The notes under the pieces: model-generated
Seen by the model: the letters and a program-made list of their open reading frames with translations, nothing else
Told to the model about the DNA's origin: nothing
The model's database searches: none
In this document: positions 26,801 through 36,400 of the stretch, one piece after another
How the letters are laid out: each line of letters begins with the position of its first letter
Numbering within the stretch: position 1 is the first letter of the stretch
Source: Carpediemonas membranifera
Lineage: Eukaryota; Fornicata
Assembly (NCBI GenBank): GCA_019828565.1
Contig: JAHDYR010000014.1
Coordinates: 277,521-341,520 of the forward strand
Direction of reading: 5' to 3'
Length of the DNA stretch: 64,000 bases
Position numbers and translations under genes: made by a program

Positions 26801-27515
26801 TCTCGGCCACTTGCGGCGATATGAAGGTTGCTGACGCGCCACAGTCGAACAACATCGACTCTGCGCTGGTCCTGTATATGGATCCTGACACAATCGGAAG
26901 AGCCTGCGCTCTGCGTTTGCTAGACGCCGCGAAACAAGACAAATAAGAATAGTTCTGGACCTTTATACGGTCACAGAACTCTCTCTTGTGGCCCTCGCGC
27001 CCGCACTTCTCACACTTGGACTTGGGCTTCCGGCACTCGGGGCTGAAATGGCCCTTGCCCCCGCAGTTGTAACAGGTTGGGGTCGTGCTGGTAGGGCGAG
27101 CCCGATCGCGGGACCGCTTGTCCGGGCGGTGATGGTCATGCGGGCGGTCACGACGGTCGTAGGGGCGGTCTCGGCGGTCATCTCGGCGGTCACGACGGTC
27201 GCGCTGGTTACGGCTCTGGCCGCGTTGCGGATGGGCGCCTGGCACGGGCGCTGTCGGACGGCGCGACTGATCGGAGCGGATCGCCTCGGTGAACGGAGCA
27301 AGGTACTCAGCCGACTCGGCTACGTCGCGTGCCGTCTTCATGGTGTATTGCTGGGTCTCCGCCAGTGAGCAACCCTCAGTCTGCTCCTTCAGTCTGTAGT
27401 AGAGGGATTGGCCCTTCACAGCAAAGGCCCGCAAGTAGGCTTCACGAATGGTGTCATCCTCGTCCATGTTAAGGCACTCCAACAAGGTGTTGAACTGCGA
27501 GTTGAGCTTCGACAC
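23829..27515 (-). CDS. Gypsy 2 gag (C-part)-pol polyprotein with chromodomain
   Basis: The 1228-aa frame begins in the capsid/nucleocapsid region. Two CCHC knuckles (CYNCGGKGHFSPEC, CEKCGREGHKREFC) are preceded by an Arg/Asp-rich low-complexity stretch (RDRRDDRRDRPYDRRDRP). Retropepsin has MLFDCGASATFIS. RT has FATLDCKAGYHQ and CLIYIDDIIVMG. RNase H has LMTDASDVGCGAVLL. Integrase has the zinc-binding HHFAGAHLS ... CPICQLRRK and the DDE core VAMDTMSATS ... TDGGSQFVNAV ... SNGLVERANVS. The chromodomain is EYIPSKIVKS ... YLVEWLGYDPDEASWEPFEN. The element is therefore a chromovirus. Pol is uninterrupted, so this copy looks younger or better preserved than Gypsy 1. The frame is open upstream to about 27560, overlapping the gag ORF. 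Confidence 0.9.
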   Translation of the reverse strand: MSKLNSQFNTLLECLNMDEDDTIREAYLRAFAVKGQSLYYRLKEQTEGCSLAETQQYTMKTARDVAESAEYLAPFTEAIRSDQSRRPTAPVPGAHPQRGQSRNQRDRRDRRDDRRDRPYDRRDRPHDHHRPDKRSRDRARPTSTTPTCYNCGGKGHFSPECRKPKSKCEKCGREGHKREFCDRIKVQNYSYLSCFAASSKRRAQALPIVSGSIYRTSAESMLFDCGASATFISPQVAERSGEKILHCDPVEVTTPAGVITVDQTISTEVTFAKSALVPRGCTFTTRAYLLPSEYDLIIGYPDMVTLGILPQIDDCEESDANDAEQAEDVSTVITPQKLSLFTLSDKSSSLQDRLLARFVGLFEDRVGRPSKLIPYDLVLSDDEPVFSREFFMPPEKKTLLQEHLDDLSRHGFIQPSASAYSSPAFLVPKGKDRTRFVIDFRLVNAKTPPFNYPIPIIEDCLAKLRGNTIFATLDCKAGYHQVALTDRSRPLTAFGTPLGRFEYTTMPFGLRNAGSHFQWAMEQAFSDLISAGKCLIYIDDIIVMGRDEPSYIRNLWDVLKRCQEYDLHLGRDKCVFAAAEVEFLGRLVSGDTVRIAEDRIDDIKKLKLPTSKRSAQALVGFLNYFRDFVPNFASRAHPLLQVSAGKAEPGGPGQQAALGDVIAELLKRVSLVHFKTDATHVLMTDASDVGCGAVLLQDGQPIAFMSHAFSAVQTRWSTTEQEAYAIILAVQRWRKFLSWTHFTIRTDHRNLLFMAKSINPKVRRWYDQLADLDFTIRHVPGVDNGAADGLSRVFANTLDTQVADRLQKAHHFAGAHLSAWATKNLLRDWGVRVRQKDVDDYIAKCPICQLRRKPPASSDAGLHTAVEHPFDRVAMDTMSATSCTVDGTTYKYILVVIDMCSRWTELVPLQTTRAVETSRAFVNNWVLRYGVPKVLQTDGGSQFVNAVFNDLSARLGFTTRKTTAHHPQSNGLVERANVSVKSILTARRYQFRSNDWVHSLPIAQYLVNSTPRVPTRLSPAEILYGTEMRVPKDITVIAPGETYIVDQQEDWLSEAKAYRLMAAERIKSKRLLQQYRPDARATVSTPYVLVAYPDRPPDKFAAGLRGPMALVSVHQEYNKVVAYTVRDLESLKQFRVDASRVLPFDHGDMSVEQVTRLANTVAAEYIPSKIVKSRPDSGPVENREYLVEWLGYDPDEASWEPFENVDGCDKFEDFLEQRELHRAAHSRQ

Positions 27516-27556
27516 CTCGAGCGGCGTGAACGCCGCGATGCGCAGCCTGATAAGGT

Positions 27557-27868
27557 TCAGGCATTGTTCCTTTCTGGTGGGCGCAAGGCAGCGGCGAGTC
27601 GCTGCATGATGATCTTCTCTCTGAGCTTGCGTGATGAAGTGGAAGGTTCGTCGTCATGTTGGTCACCCTGAGGAAGCGGAACCTCCTCTAGGGTCTCTAA
27701 GCCTAGCACTTGTGATGCATAGGACTGGATCTCCGGGCTTATAAGCTTGCGGAGCTTCGCCTTACCTCCTCTAGCCTTAAAGTCACGCAGTGACGTCGTA
27801 AAAGCTACGAAAGCGCTGAATGTTGCCTCTTTCAGGAGCGGCGCTTGTTTTTTCTGTTCTCTACCCAT
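27557..27868 (-). CDS. Gypsy 2 gag N-terminal ORF
   Basis: The 103-aa frame (MGREQKKQAPLLKEATFSAF onward) starts 17 bp inside the 5' LTR and ends at a TGA inside the capsid region. The following frame (LNLIRLRIAAFTPLEVSKLN) continues gag into pol with a one-base shift near 27560-27575. This could be a programmed frameshift or a mutation; the position inside gag favours mutation. Confidence 0.65.
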   Translation of the reverse strand: MGREQKKQAPLLKEATFSAFVAFTTSLRDFKARGGKAKLRKLISPEIQSYASQVLGLETLEEVPLPQGDQHDDEPSTSSRKLREKIIMQRLAAALRPPERNNA

Positions 27869-27874
27869 AGGTAA

Positions 27875-27884
27875 GTACTAGTAC
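27875..27884. repeat. Perfect 10-bp palindrome at the Gypsy 2 primer-binding position
   Basis: GTACTAGTAC directly abuts the inner edge of the 5' LTR, the same place as the palindrome of Gypsy 1. Confidence 0.6.
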
Positions 27885-27968
27885 TGTGGTTTGGAAGAGA
27901 AAGAGTTTACGAGTAAAAAGAGGTTTGGACCCTCCCAGGGATATTGGTAGATATTAATACTGACTACA
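27885..27968 (-). repeat. Gypsy 2 5' LTR (84 bp)
   Basis: It is identical to 21935-22018 and is followed on the + strand by the target duplication ACCT. Confidence 0.9.
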
Positions 27969-28255
27969 ACCTTTTGCTGAGCAATGCTGACGATCTGCTT
28001 GAGGACCTCCTGGTCGAACAGGTTGACCGTCCTCGGTGGGGTCAACGCGTGCGCAGATGCAGAGACGCACGCAAGCAGGCAAGTGAATGTGTACTTAGCC
28101 TGCGTGAAAGAACGCATGCCGGGTTCAAGACTTCCTCTTCCTCGCCGCGGCGCGTTGTTATCGCCTCCACCGTTAATCTCGCCAATGGCCTTGTTAACGG
28201 AAGCCTTCACCGTGTATATCTTGGAAGGCATCGGAGTATATTGAGCTGCCTGCAT
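27969..28255 (-). pseudogene. Fanzor gene, N-terminal segment
   Basis: Segment 1 begins with the first ATG (MQAAQYTPMPSKIYTVKASV) two codons after an in-frame TGA, so this is the natural start. It runs through NLFDQEVLKQIVSIAQQK to the Gypsy 2 target duplication. Joined to 21930 it continues in phase (VSKAKAADRC). The three segments add up to 1641 bases, 547 codons, within the size range of Fanzor proteins. A Gly/Asn/Arg-rich linker lies at residues 28-45. Assignment to the Fanzor rests on frame continuity, because this N-terminal part has no diagnostic motif. Confidence 0.65.
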
Positions 28256-28389
28256 CGATCATTTCTTTTCAGGGTTCATCAGCTAGCAGCATACCTCAAA
28301 ACACAAGAAACCAGCATCATACAACACAAAGCGTCTTTTTTTACTACTAGTTACAACCGCTTTCCACCACTAGTGTCTCTCACAACAGA

Positions 28390-28623
28390 CTAAGATGACG
28401 AAGACGACGACGACATGAGTTGGTGCCATCTAGTGCCTTCTTCGAGTCGGGCGAGGGTGCCCTGTAGCCTGTCACGGTACGTCGTCACCGTGCGGGCGAG
28501 CCACAGCTTCACAGAGTTGGCGTATCGGGTGAACCACTTCCGGAGACTGGGACTCACTCTAAACGACTCCAAACGACCTTCGAGCTGCGCGACCAGATCC
28601 CGCGTGGTAGTCTCCCGCCACAT
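28390..28623 (-). CDS. Small basic helical ORF of unknown function
   Basis: From the ATG at 28623 the 77-aa frame reads MWRETTTRDLVAQLEGRLES, then a Trp/Arg-rich helix, and ends in a run of eight or nine Ser. The frame is open about 38 codons further upstream to a TAG near 28752 but without an ATG. It may be the 3' part of a gene whose start is spliced or lost. It lies upstream of and divergent from CCT-beta. The interval 28256-28389 shows nothing recognisable. Confidence 0.3.
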   Translation of the reverse strand: MWRETTTRDLVAQLEGRLESFRVSPSLRKWFTRYANSVKLWLARTVTTYRDRLQGTLARLEEGTRWHQLMSSSSSSS

Positions 28624-28782
28624 CGGCAGAGTGTCGAGCGACTGCACGATGGCCGCGTAGGCCTGACCCGGCTGACCGCCGCGTACATGTGTGAGCAGTC
28701 CGTTGTGGAAGTCGGCGTCATGTAGGGGGAGTTGCCGCGCACAAGATTCCTATCCTAAAACTGCACCAAAAGCTGAAGAGTG

Positions 28783-30384
28783 ATGTCCAGTGGAAACGTG
28801 CTCAAGTCAGAGGCTTCTGAAGAAAGGGGAGAGTTTTCCCACCAATCAACGTTCATTGGCGCTATTGCTATTGCCGATATGCTCAAGACGACGCTCGGGC
28901 CCCTTGGCATGGACAAAATTCTCCAAAGCATGAGTGGTGTTGATTCCCTGACCATCACGAACGATGGAGCGACTATCCTGAGCTCTCTTTCTGTCGATAA
29001 CCCCGCTGCGAGAGTTCTGATCAACCTCTCCACCACACAGGATCAAGAGATTGGTGACGGCACCACGAGCGTTGTCGTCTTCGCTGGTGAGCTCCTGCGC
29101 ATGGCCGAGCAGCTCATTGCCCGCGGTATCCCCGTTCCCGTCATCCGCGAGGGCTACCAGCGTGCCTCTGCGGCCGCCCTTGCTGCGTTGACTGAAAGCG
29201 CCAATGCCAACGACGGGAGCGAGGAGGCGTTCAGAGAGGAGCTCTTCCGCATCGCCATGACGACTTTGTCGAGCAAGATCCTCAACGTCGACAAGAAGTT
29301 CTTCGCCAACATGGCCGTGGACGCCGTTCTTCGTCTGGGCGGGTCGACGAACCTCGCCAACATCCAGATCATCAAGAAGCTCGGCAAGACGATGGAAGAC
29401 TCCTTCCTCGACGAGGGCTTCATCCTTGACAAGCAGATCTCCGTCGGCTGCCCCGTAGACCTCAAGGCCGAGGACCCGGAGCACCCTCTGCGAGTCCTCG
29501 TCGCCAACACCTCTATGGACGCCGACAAGGTCAAGATCTTCGGCTCTAAGGCCAAGGTCTCGGGCGCCACCGAGCTGGCCGCCATCGAGTCCGAAGAGCG
29601 TCGCCGCATGCGCGACAAGTGCGCCCGCATCATGAAACACGATATCAACTGCTTCGTCAACCGCCAGCTTGTCTACAACCAGGCCGAGGAGGAGTTCGCG
29701 GCGAAGGGCGTGATGTGCATCGAGCACGCCGACTTCGACGGCATCGAGCGTCTCTCGCTCGTTCTCGACGCCGACATTCTCTCGACGTTCGACACTCCCG
29801 AGAAGGCCAGGGTTGGCACGTGCCAGCGCATCCACGAGATCATGATCGGCGAGGACAAGCTCATCCGGTTCGCGGGCGTCCCCAAGAACCAGGCCTGTAC
29901 CATCGTCCTCCGCGGCGCCTCCAAGCACCTCCTCGACGAGGCTGAGCGTTCCCTGCACGACGCCCTCGCCGTTCTCTCGCAGACGGTGAAGGACAGGCAC
30001 ACATGCCTCGGCGCGGGCAGCTCCGAGATGCTCATGTCGCTCGCCGTCTCCCGCGAGGCCGACGAGCGCGAGGACCTGACCCAGGTTGCGATGAGGTCCT
30101 TCTCTCAGGCCCTCGAGAACATCTGCTTCATCCTCTGCGAGAACGCCGGGCTTGACGCCAACACCATCGTCGCGAAGCTGCACGCTGCCCACGCTGGCGG
30201 GCACAAGACTGCTGGCATCGACATTGTGAACGGCTGCGTCGGTGATGCCCGCGAGCTTGGCATCGTCGAGGCCCTGAAGTCGAAGCGCCAGATGGTCATG
30301 TCCGCGACGGAGGCGGCGTCCCAGCTTCTCAAGGTCGACAACATCATCCGGTGCGCGCCCCGCGAGCGGCAGCAGGGCCAGTAA
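28783..30384 (+). CDS. CCT2: T-complex chaperonin subunit beta (CCT2)
   Basis: The protein has 533 aa, the usual length. The group II chaperonin signatures are present: the equatorial ATP site TLGPLGMDKIL, ITNDGATIL and QEIGDGTTSVVVFAGELL, and near the C-terminus the nucleotide-contacting NGCVGDARELGIVEALKSK. The sequence around KTTLGPLGMDKILQ and VDNPAARVL is that of the beta subunit. CCT is a two-ring cytosolic complex that folds actin and tubulins. The start is the ATG at 28783 (MSSGNV). The gene is a single exon and converges on the giant EF-hand gene with 48 bp between stops. Confidence 0.95.
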   Translation: MSSGNVLKSEASEERGEFSHQSTFIGAIAIADMLKTTLGPLGMDKILQSMSGVDSLTITNDGATILSSLSVDNPAARVLINLSTTQDQEIGDGTTSVVVFAGELLRMAEQLIARGIPVPVIREGYQRASAAALAALTESANANDGSEEAFREELFRIAMTTLSSKILNVDKKFFANMAVDAVLRLGGSTNLANIQIIKKLGKTMEDSFLDEGFILDKQISVGCPVDLKAEDPEHPLRVLVANTSMDADKVKIFGSKAKVSGATELAAIESEERRRMRDKCARIMKHDINCFVNRQLVYNQAEEEFAAKGVMCIEHADFDGIERLSLVLDADILSTFDTPEKARVGTCQRIHEIMIGEDKLIRFAGVPKNQACTIVLRGASKHLLDEAERSLHDALAVLSQTVKDRHTCLGAGSSEMLMSLAVSREADEREDLTQVAMRSFSQALENICFILCENAGLDANTIVAKLHAAHAGGHKTAGIDIVNGCVGDARELGIVEALKSKRQMVMSATEAASQLLKVDNIIRCAPRERQQGQ

Positions 30385-30432
30385 ACATCGCTACGTATTA
30401 GATAAATACTGTTTACGTGTTATAGTTACATG

Positions 30433-33400
30433 TTACATAGTGCTCAGCTCAACCCTCACGTTCCTCGTGTCAGTCGGGAGTTGGAGATCAGGAATCGACT
30501 TCAGCACCGCAAGCTTGTCGTCGCGGTTGCGTGACCTGCTGCGGCGCCCACCGTCGTTGGCGCTTTCGTCCACGATGCTGTTGAGCAGCTTGATGTCTTC
30601 CTTGCTGAGTACGATGCCAAACACACGTTCAAAGACCTTATTGCGCACCCGCATCTGGTAGTTGCGGGCGTTGTTCTGGAACTGGTCCTCCCACCACCGG
30701 GTGATGTCCGAGAACGCCATACTCAGGCTGCCCTGACCCCGGGTGATCTTCAACGCGGAGACGTCCTTGGCAAACATGAAGAAATGCTCCAAATCAAGCC
30801 CCCTGTCGCCGGTGGCCGCGGCATTGCTGTCCAGAGCTCTCTTGAGAGAACGCTCGTCACTGGGGGTCAGGCTGATCTCGAGTGTCCTCAGCATCGTCTG
30901 GATCTCGTTCTGGTCGAGCGTCCTGTTGCCATCGGCGTCAAAGTAGTTGAAGAGCATGATCAGTGTCTCGATTGTAAAGCCGTCGGTCATGTCGAAAGCC
31001 CGCTTGTTCGCCTCGATCGATCTAAGTCTGTTGGTCGCGTCCTCGGTGAGGATGTCGTCGGTGAACGACAGAAGACGCTGGTAGTCGCGGCCGACGCCGT
31101 TTTCGTCAGGCCCATGCAGGAAGCCCTCGCCGAGGATGCCCAGGCGGCGCTGCTCGGCGGGCGGGAGCTTCTCGATGACCATGGACACCATCGTGCTCAG
31201 CTGGGCCACGGATGGCCGTACTGGGTCGGCGATGAGGGGCCGCACCACTCGCTTGAGGATCTCAGCGGCGACGGTGGCCTCCTCCTCAGTGGCCTTGGTG
31301 CTGTCGATGCAGAGGGCATACTGTGTCGCCACCGCCAGACGACGATAGCACTCCATGCCCCGCTGCTTCACCGTGTTCAGGCTCGACAGGGCGCTGCGGG
31401 CGGCCTTAGAGGCGCTGTCAATGGCAGCAGCGACCTCCTTCGTGTGCCCCTCGTTCGACGAAAGCAGCTCTTCGCTCTCAGCCAAGAGGGCCACGACGTC
31501 GGGCAGCAGCGGCTCTCCGTTGGGGTCGTCCGGGTCTCGCACGGCCCCAGTGGATGACCCCAGGTGCTGGATGAGGGCCTTGGCAGTGACACCGCTGGCA
31601 GATGCGTACTCTGATATGACTCGGCGGACTGCTGACCATAGCTTAGTGACAAACTGAACAGGGCAGGCGGTCGACTCGATGAGGTGTAGCCGCTCCTGCG
31701 TGGAGCCCTTCGACAGCTCCTTCAGGTCTGTAGAATGGATCTCGATCGACTTGGGGAAGTAACCAAGCGACATGCGCAGCTCAGCCTTGACCTCGCGCCC
31801 GATGAGAACCCTCTTGGCGGTCTCGATGTTGTGTGCGCCCTGCACGGTCTCGTCCTCCAGGACCGCCGCCTCAATCTTCTTCAGCAGAATCTCCTCTGCC
31901 TCGACTCTAAAGGCGGGGTTCCTGCCGAGCTTGGCGTCCGAGAACTTCTTGTCGATGTCCGCGGCGATGGTGTCGAAGTCCCGGAATGGCCCCGCCTCGT
32001 TGGCCTCGTCTGGCAGGGTCGTGTCGGGCTCGGGCACATCCATGGCGAAGCTGTCCGCCGGCACAGCAGCCGACAACTCCAGCAGGGCGACCGCCTCGGT
32101 GTGCGCCCTCGTAGCGCTGAGCAGGGCGTGCATGCGCCCCCTGAGAGCCTCTCCAGAGGGCACAAGGCGGTGCTGGTGCTCTGCGAACGCCGTCCACCGG
32201 TCGATGACCTCCGCGGCGTCTGCCAGCACAGGCTGGAGACGATGAGGGTCCATGAGCTGGGCCAGGTGGACGTTATCCTCGTCTATGGGCGTGTCGGCCG
32301 CCTGTATCATCGCCTCGAGTTCCAGTACGGTGGCTGCGTACGACGTGAACGTCTGCTCGTGCAGGATAACGTTGGGAATTACCTGGAGCAGGTCAAAGAT
32401 CGAGTTGAACATGGTTGGTGTGTTGCACGGATTGAACGCCTCCGCCAGTTCGGCAAAACTGTCGCCGTCGGGTTCGGACAGGAGGCCGTTGTGCTTCTCG
32501 GCGAAGTCGATGACGAATGTCTCTGCGTCGTCGAGGAACAGATGCAGCGCCTGTACCTGGCTGGCGTACGGCGTGAACAGCTCGGGTAAGTGGGTCAGCT
32601 GGATGGCGTGGCCGAGGGTCGACGCCAACAGGGCCAGTCGGTTCACAGTGGAGCACCATCTGTCGTACATATCCCGCAGCGCCTGCTCGTCCGCCCTCGT
32701 CGAGATCTCGGACTCGATGCAGTAGTTGAACATGTCGACAAAGTCGTCCTTCGAGTCCATCAGTTCCTCGCTCTTCATCGTCACAGAGTCGTGGATGCGG
32801 GCGATCTCGGTGTTGAGTGCGTCCAGCTCCTCCTCTTCCTGTAGCTCCTGCCGGGTGTCATTCAGGCTCACAGGCATCATCTGTGGCGGCAGACGGCTGT
32901 TGTTGGCGATCTCACGGATCTCCGTCAGCTTCTCCTCTGCCACGCTGTTGCCCGTGTCGATGTTCAGCTCACGGCGCCGGCCCAGTGCCTCGAGCGCCTG
33001 GTTGGCGAAGTCGTGCAGGTTCTGCTCGGCACCGTCCAGCGCCGCGCTCTGCAGGCGGACCATCTCCTCGTACTGCTGGGCGGCGTCGCTGAGACTGGCG
33101 GCACGGCTCTCGTAGTGGCGGAGATGCTCGCCGTAGTCCGCCTGCGCCTCCTCCAGCAGCAGCGCCAGCTTCTGTAGCGTGGCCGGGGGTATCCCAACCG
33201 TGCTGGCTGGGGGTGATTCGGCCAGGGCTGTCAACGCGGCGTCGATGGTCGCGATGGCGTGGGCACCGTCGTCGAACACGGCCTTGCCCGCCTCGTAGCT
33301 CTCTGGGCTCTCGACTCGCATCGGCAGGAACTGAATCAACACCGTGGCTGCCCGCTGAAGCACTTCTGACTGCTTCCCGACGTACTGGCGAGCATCATCC

Positions 33401-36400
33401 GGGTTGGGGAGAGGGGGCATCGCGTGTAGCTCCATGTCGATCTTACGGATCCTGTTGCTGATGTCCCGCAGGAGCTCGGCGCATGTGGACTCACGCGCCC
33501 CGCTGGGAGTCATGTGACTGAACTTGACGTTGGTCGGATCCAACCCGGCGTTCTGGACGATCGCCGTGACATAGTCTCTGGCAGTGACCAGCTGGTACTT
33601 CGCACTGTCCAGCGGGCTCGACATCTGGTACAATGCGGCCAGCTCGGCCGAGGCCACCAGGTCGTCGTGAGGTAAGTCGATCACGAGAGAGGAGTTCGTC
33701 GCCCACACATCGATGAGGGCCAGCAGGCACCGGATCCGCTCGGTCTCGTTGGCAGCGATGCCGGGCATGGCCATATCGAGCCTGAGATCGTCCATCTGGG
33801 CCGTCAGCGTGCCGCTAGCCCTGGTCAGCCGGGCCAGTGTGTCTGACACTCCGCGGGACGTCAGGGCGCCGGTCGTACCAGGTTCAGGGGCGGGCACGTC
33901 GTCAAGGGCGACCCGGTGGGGGGGCAGGCGACCGTCGTACAGGGTGAGTCTGGTCGCGGCGTCCTCAAGGACGGGGGCCTCGACCCTCTCGATGGCGAAC
34001 ACGTCGCCGTGTACCTGGTGGAGCTCGCTGAAGGCGGTGGGGTCGAGCTCTGTGGCTGTGAGGGCGGCGAGCTCCTTCTCAACGCGAGCCGTAGCCGCCG
34101 CGATGCGGTCTCTCGACTGCTCCGCGACCTTGACGAAGAATCGTGTGAATGCGGTGTTGAACGTGCTCCGCGTGTCAGCCCTGTTGGCCTTGACGCACAT
34201 GTCGGTGGCGAGGGCGGCCTGGTACATGCAGGTCCGCAGGCGCTGTTCGAGACTATCCCTGCCATCGAGGAATGAAGGACCGTGCGGCTCCCCGCTGCGG
34301 GCAAGCACCTCGGATGCTGCTATGAGGGCGTCCGTGAGCAGCGGGATCGTCGACGTCGGCTCCCCGATGCGTCCGTTGTCCCGCATGACCGAGGAAATCG
34401 CCTCCTCTGCGGGGGCGACCTTGCCCTCCGCGGCAACGAGGGCCGTCGCCAGCTGGTGGGAGCCCTCGACGGCGGCCATGGCGAAGTCCCGGAGAAACGT
34501 GCACGCCGCCTGTCTCTGGTTCCCGATGTGGATGAGGTTCCCGATGATCGTTGCAGTGGGCGTGGTCTGGGCCACGTCCTCCCCGAGCAGCGCTGTGTGA
34601 GCGTCCATCACCTCCTGCGCGTCCTTCTGCAGGGCAGTGCGGGACTTGGCCTCCCGTCCGTAGCGGTTGAGGGCGGTGTCCATGTCGGCCCGGAGCCTCT
34701 CGAACTGTGTGACGTCGGTGGAGGTCACGTCTACAGTGACCAGCTGACCCATCTCGGCCTGGGCCAGGTCAATCAGACGATCCCCGACCGTCCTGTACAA
34801 ATCTCCCTTGGCGCGCCAGTTGTCCAGCGTCGTTGTCAGACGATGGGCGAGGTCCGCCGCGCTGATCTCCAGCGCCGCGGCAGACTGGTACACGGACGAG
34901 AGCCACACGTCCTTGGCACACCGGGTCTTGGCATACCGGGCCTCAGCCAGCACTGCCTCGTGCTCGGCGGCGCAGTGGAGGCAGCCGGCCGCAGTCGCCA
35001 GGTCCCACCGCTTCATGGTGGCGTCCAAGGCCGACACGACGGAGGTCCAGGCACCCCGGGCTGTGCCCTGGACGGCGTTCGCTACAGAGGCCTCCATGGT
35101 GCGCTTGACGGCAGCGAACGTGTTGGTGTGGTGGGCGGTGTGGGCGGCGCAGAACGACGCCAGCCGGGAGCAGAGGTCCGCGGTCATCCCGGGGACACGA
35201 CCGCTCGTCACGAAGAGGGTCGACTCAATGGAGGCGACAGCGGACAGGGGGCCCGTTGCATCGGCCAGACCCCGCGAGAGGACCCATACCGACTCAAGCC
35301 CGTCCCCGGCAGAGGTGTCCGGCCTGTTGTCGATCATGGCCGCCGTGACAGCGTCGCAGTGTGTGCTGAGGACGTCCAGACTCTCGACCAGGGCGTGCTG
35401 GCGGTCCCGGACCTGGTCGGCCAGACGCTGGACAGTCCCGGCAATGCCGATGGAGCTCAGCAGCTGCATCCAGAAGTCCAGCATGGCGGGAAGACACCCA
35501 TCTGAGTCCCGCAGCTCGTCGGCGAGCTCGTGTCCGGCCCCGACGACGCCCGCCATGTGTCGGCCCAGCGTGGACCACTCCTCGTCGTGGTAGTCCAGGG
35601 CGTCCTTGAGGGCGTCGAGGCTGGTGCCGGTCTGGCCCTGGAACGTGTCCTGGATGACGGCCATCAGCCTTATAAACATCGCCCGGCGCACACTGGCCGC
35701 GTCCCGCACATGCCCGTTGAACCGCACCACAGCATCCCGCAGCTCGGTCAGGAAGCGGAGCTCAGCGTCCTCACCGGGCGCGGTGTCGTCCACCCTTAGT
35801 GAGTTGAGACGGTCCAGCGTCTCCTCCAGGAAACCGCGCAGTTTAGGGTCAGCGACAGAGAGGTTGGACTGGATGCGCTGTGCGACCTCGGCGGCATACG
35901 TCGACCGGGCGACGTCTGACACGATGCCCTGGTTCGGGGCCGTGGAGTTCTCAATGCCGAGCAGTGACCGGAGCACACCTGCGTCACGGGTGAGGCTGAC
36001 GACGGCCTCGTCGACCATGCCGCTCCCGGACACTGCGTCGATCCCGAAGACATAGAGCTCGCCGAGTGAGGTCGTTGCCTCGTCGAACGCGGCGATGGAT
36101 TCGGTGAGCTTGGAGACGACGTCGGAGAAGATCTCGCCGCGCATCTGCAATGGACCGATGATGGACAGGGCGCCACGCTGCTCCATGCCCTCGTCGAGCA
36201 CGACGGCCTGATGGAGGAGGGGGAGTTGCCTGATGACGGACTCCAGCACATTGGCGCATTTGACGAGATCATAACCCCGTTCGGCGTGGGTCTCCTTCAG
36301 GGCGATGATCCGCTCCAGCTGGACTCGGACAGCAGCGGGGGGGCTGCTGCCAGTGAGGGCCTTTCTGATGTCGACCCGCTCAGTCCGGACAGAGGAAACG

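Larger units (their letters stand above)
21935..27968 (-). mobile_element. Ty3/Gypsy chromovirus 2 with an antisense gene, inserted in the Fanzor gene
   Basis: This is a 6034-bp element on the - strand bounded by identical 84-bp LTRs that begin TG and end CA. It has a 4-bp target duplication (ACCT at 21931-21934 and 27969-27972) and a polypurine tract GGGGGGGAAG abutting the 3' LTR (complement of 22019-22028). Gag, protease, RT, RNase H, integrase and chromodomain lie on the - strand. A 1.8-kb extra region between pol and the 3' LTR carries a gene on the + strand. Confidence 0.92.
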
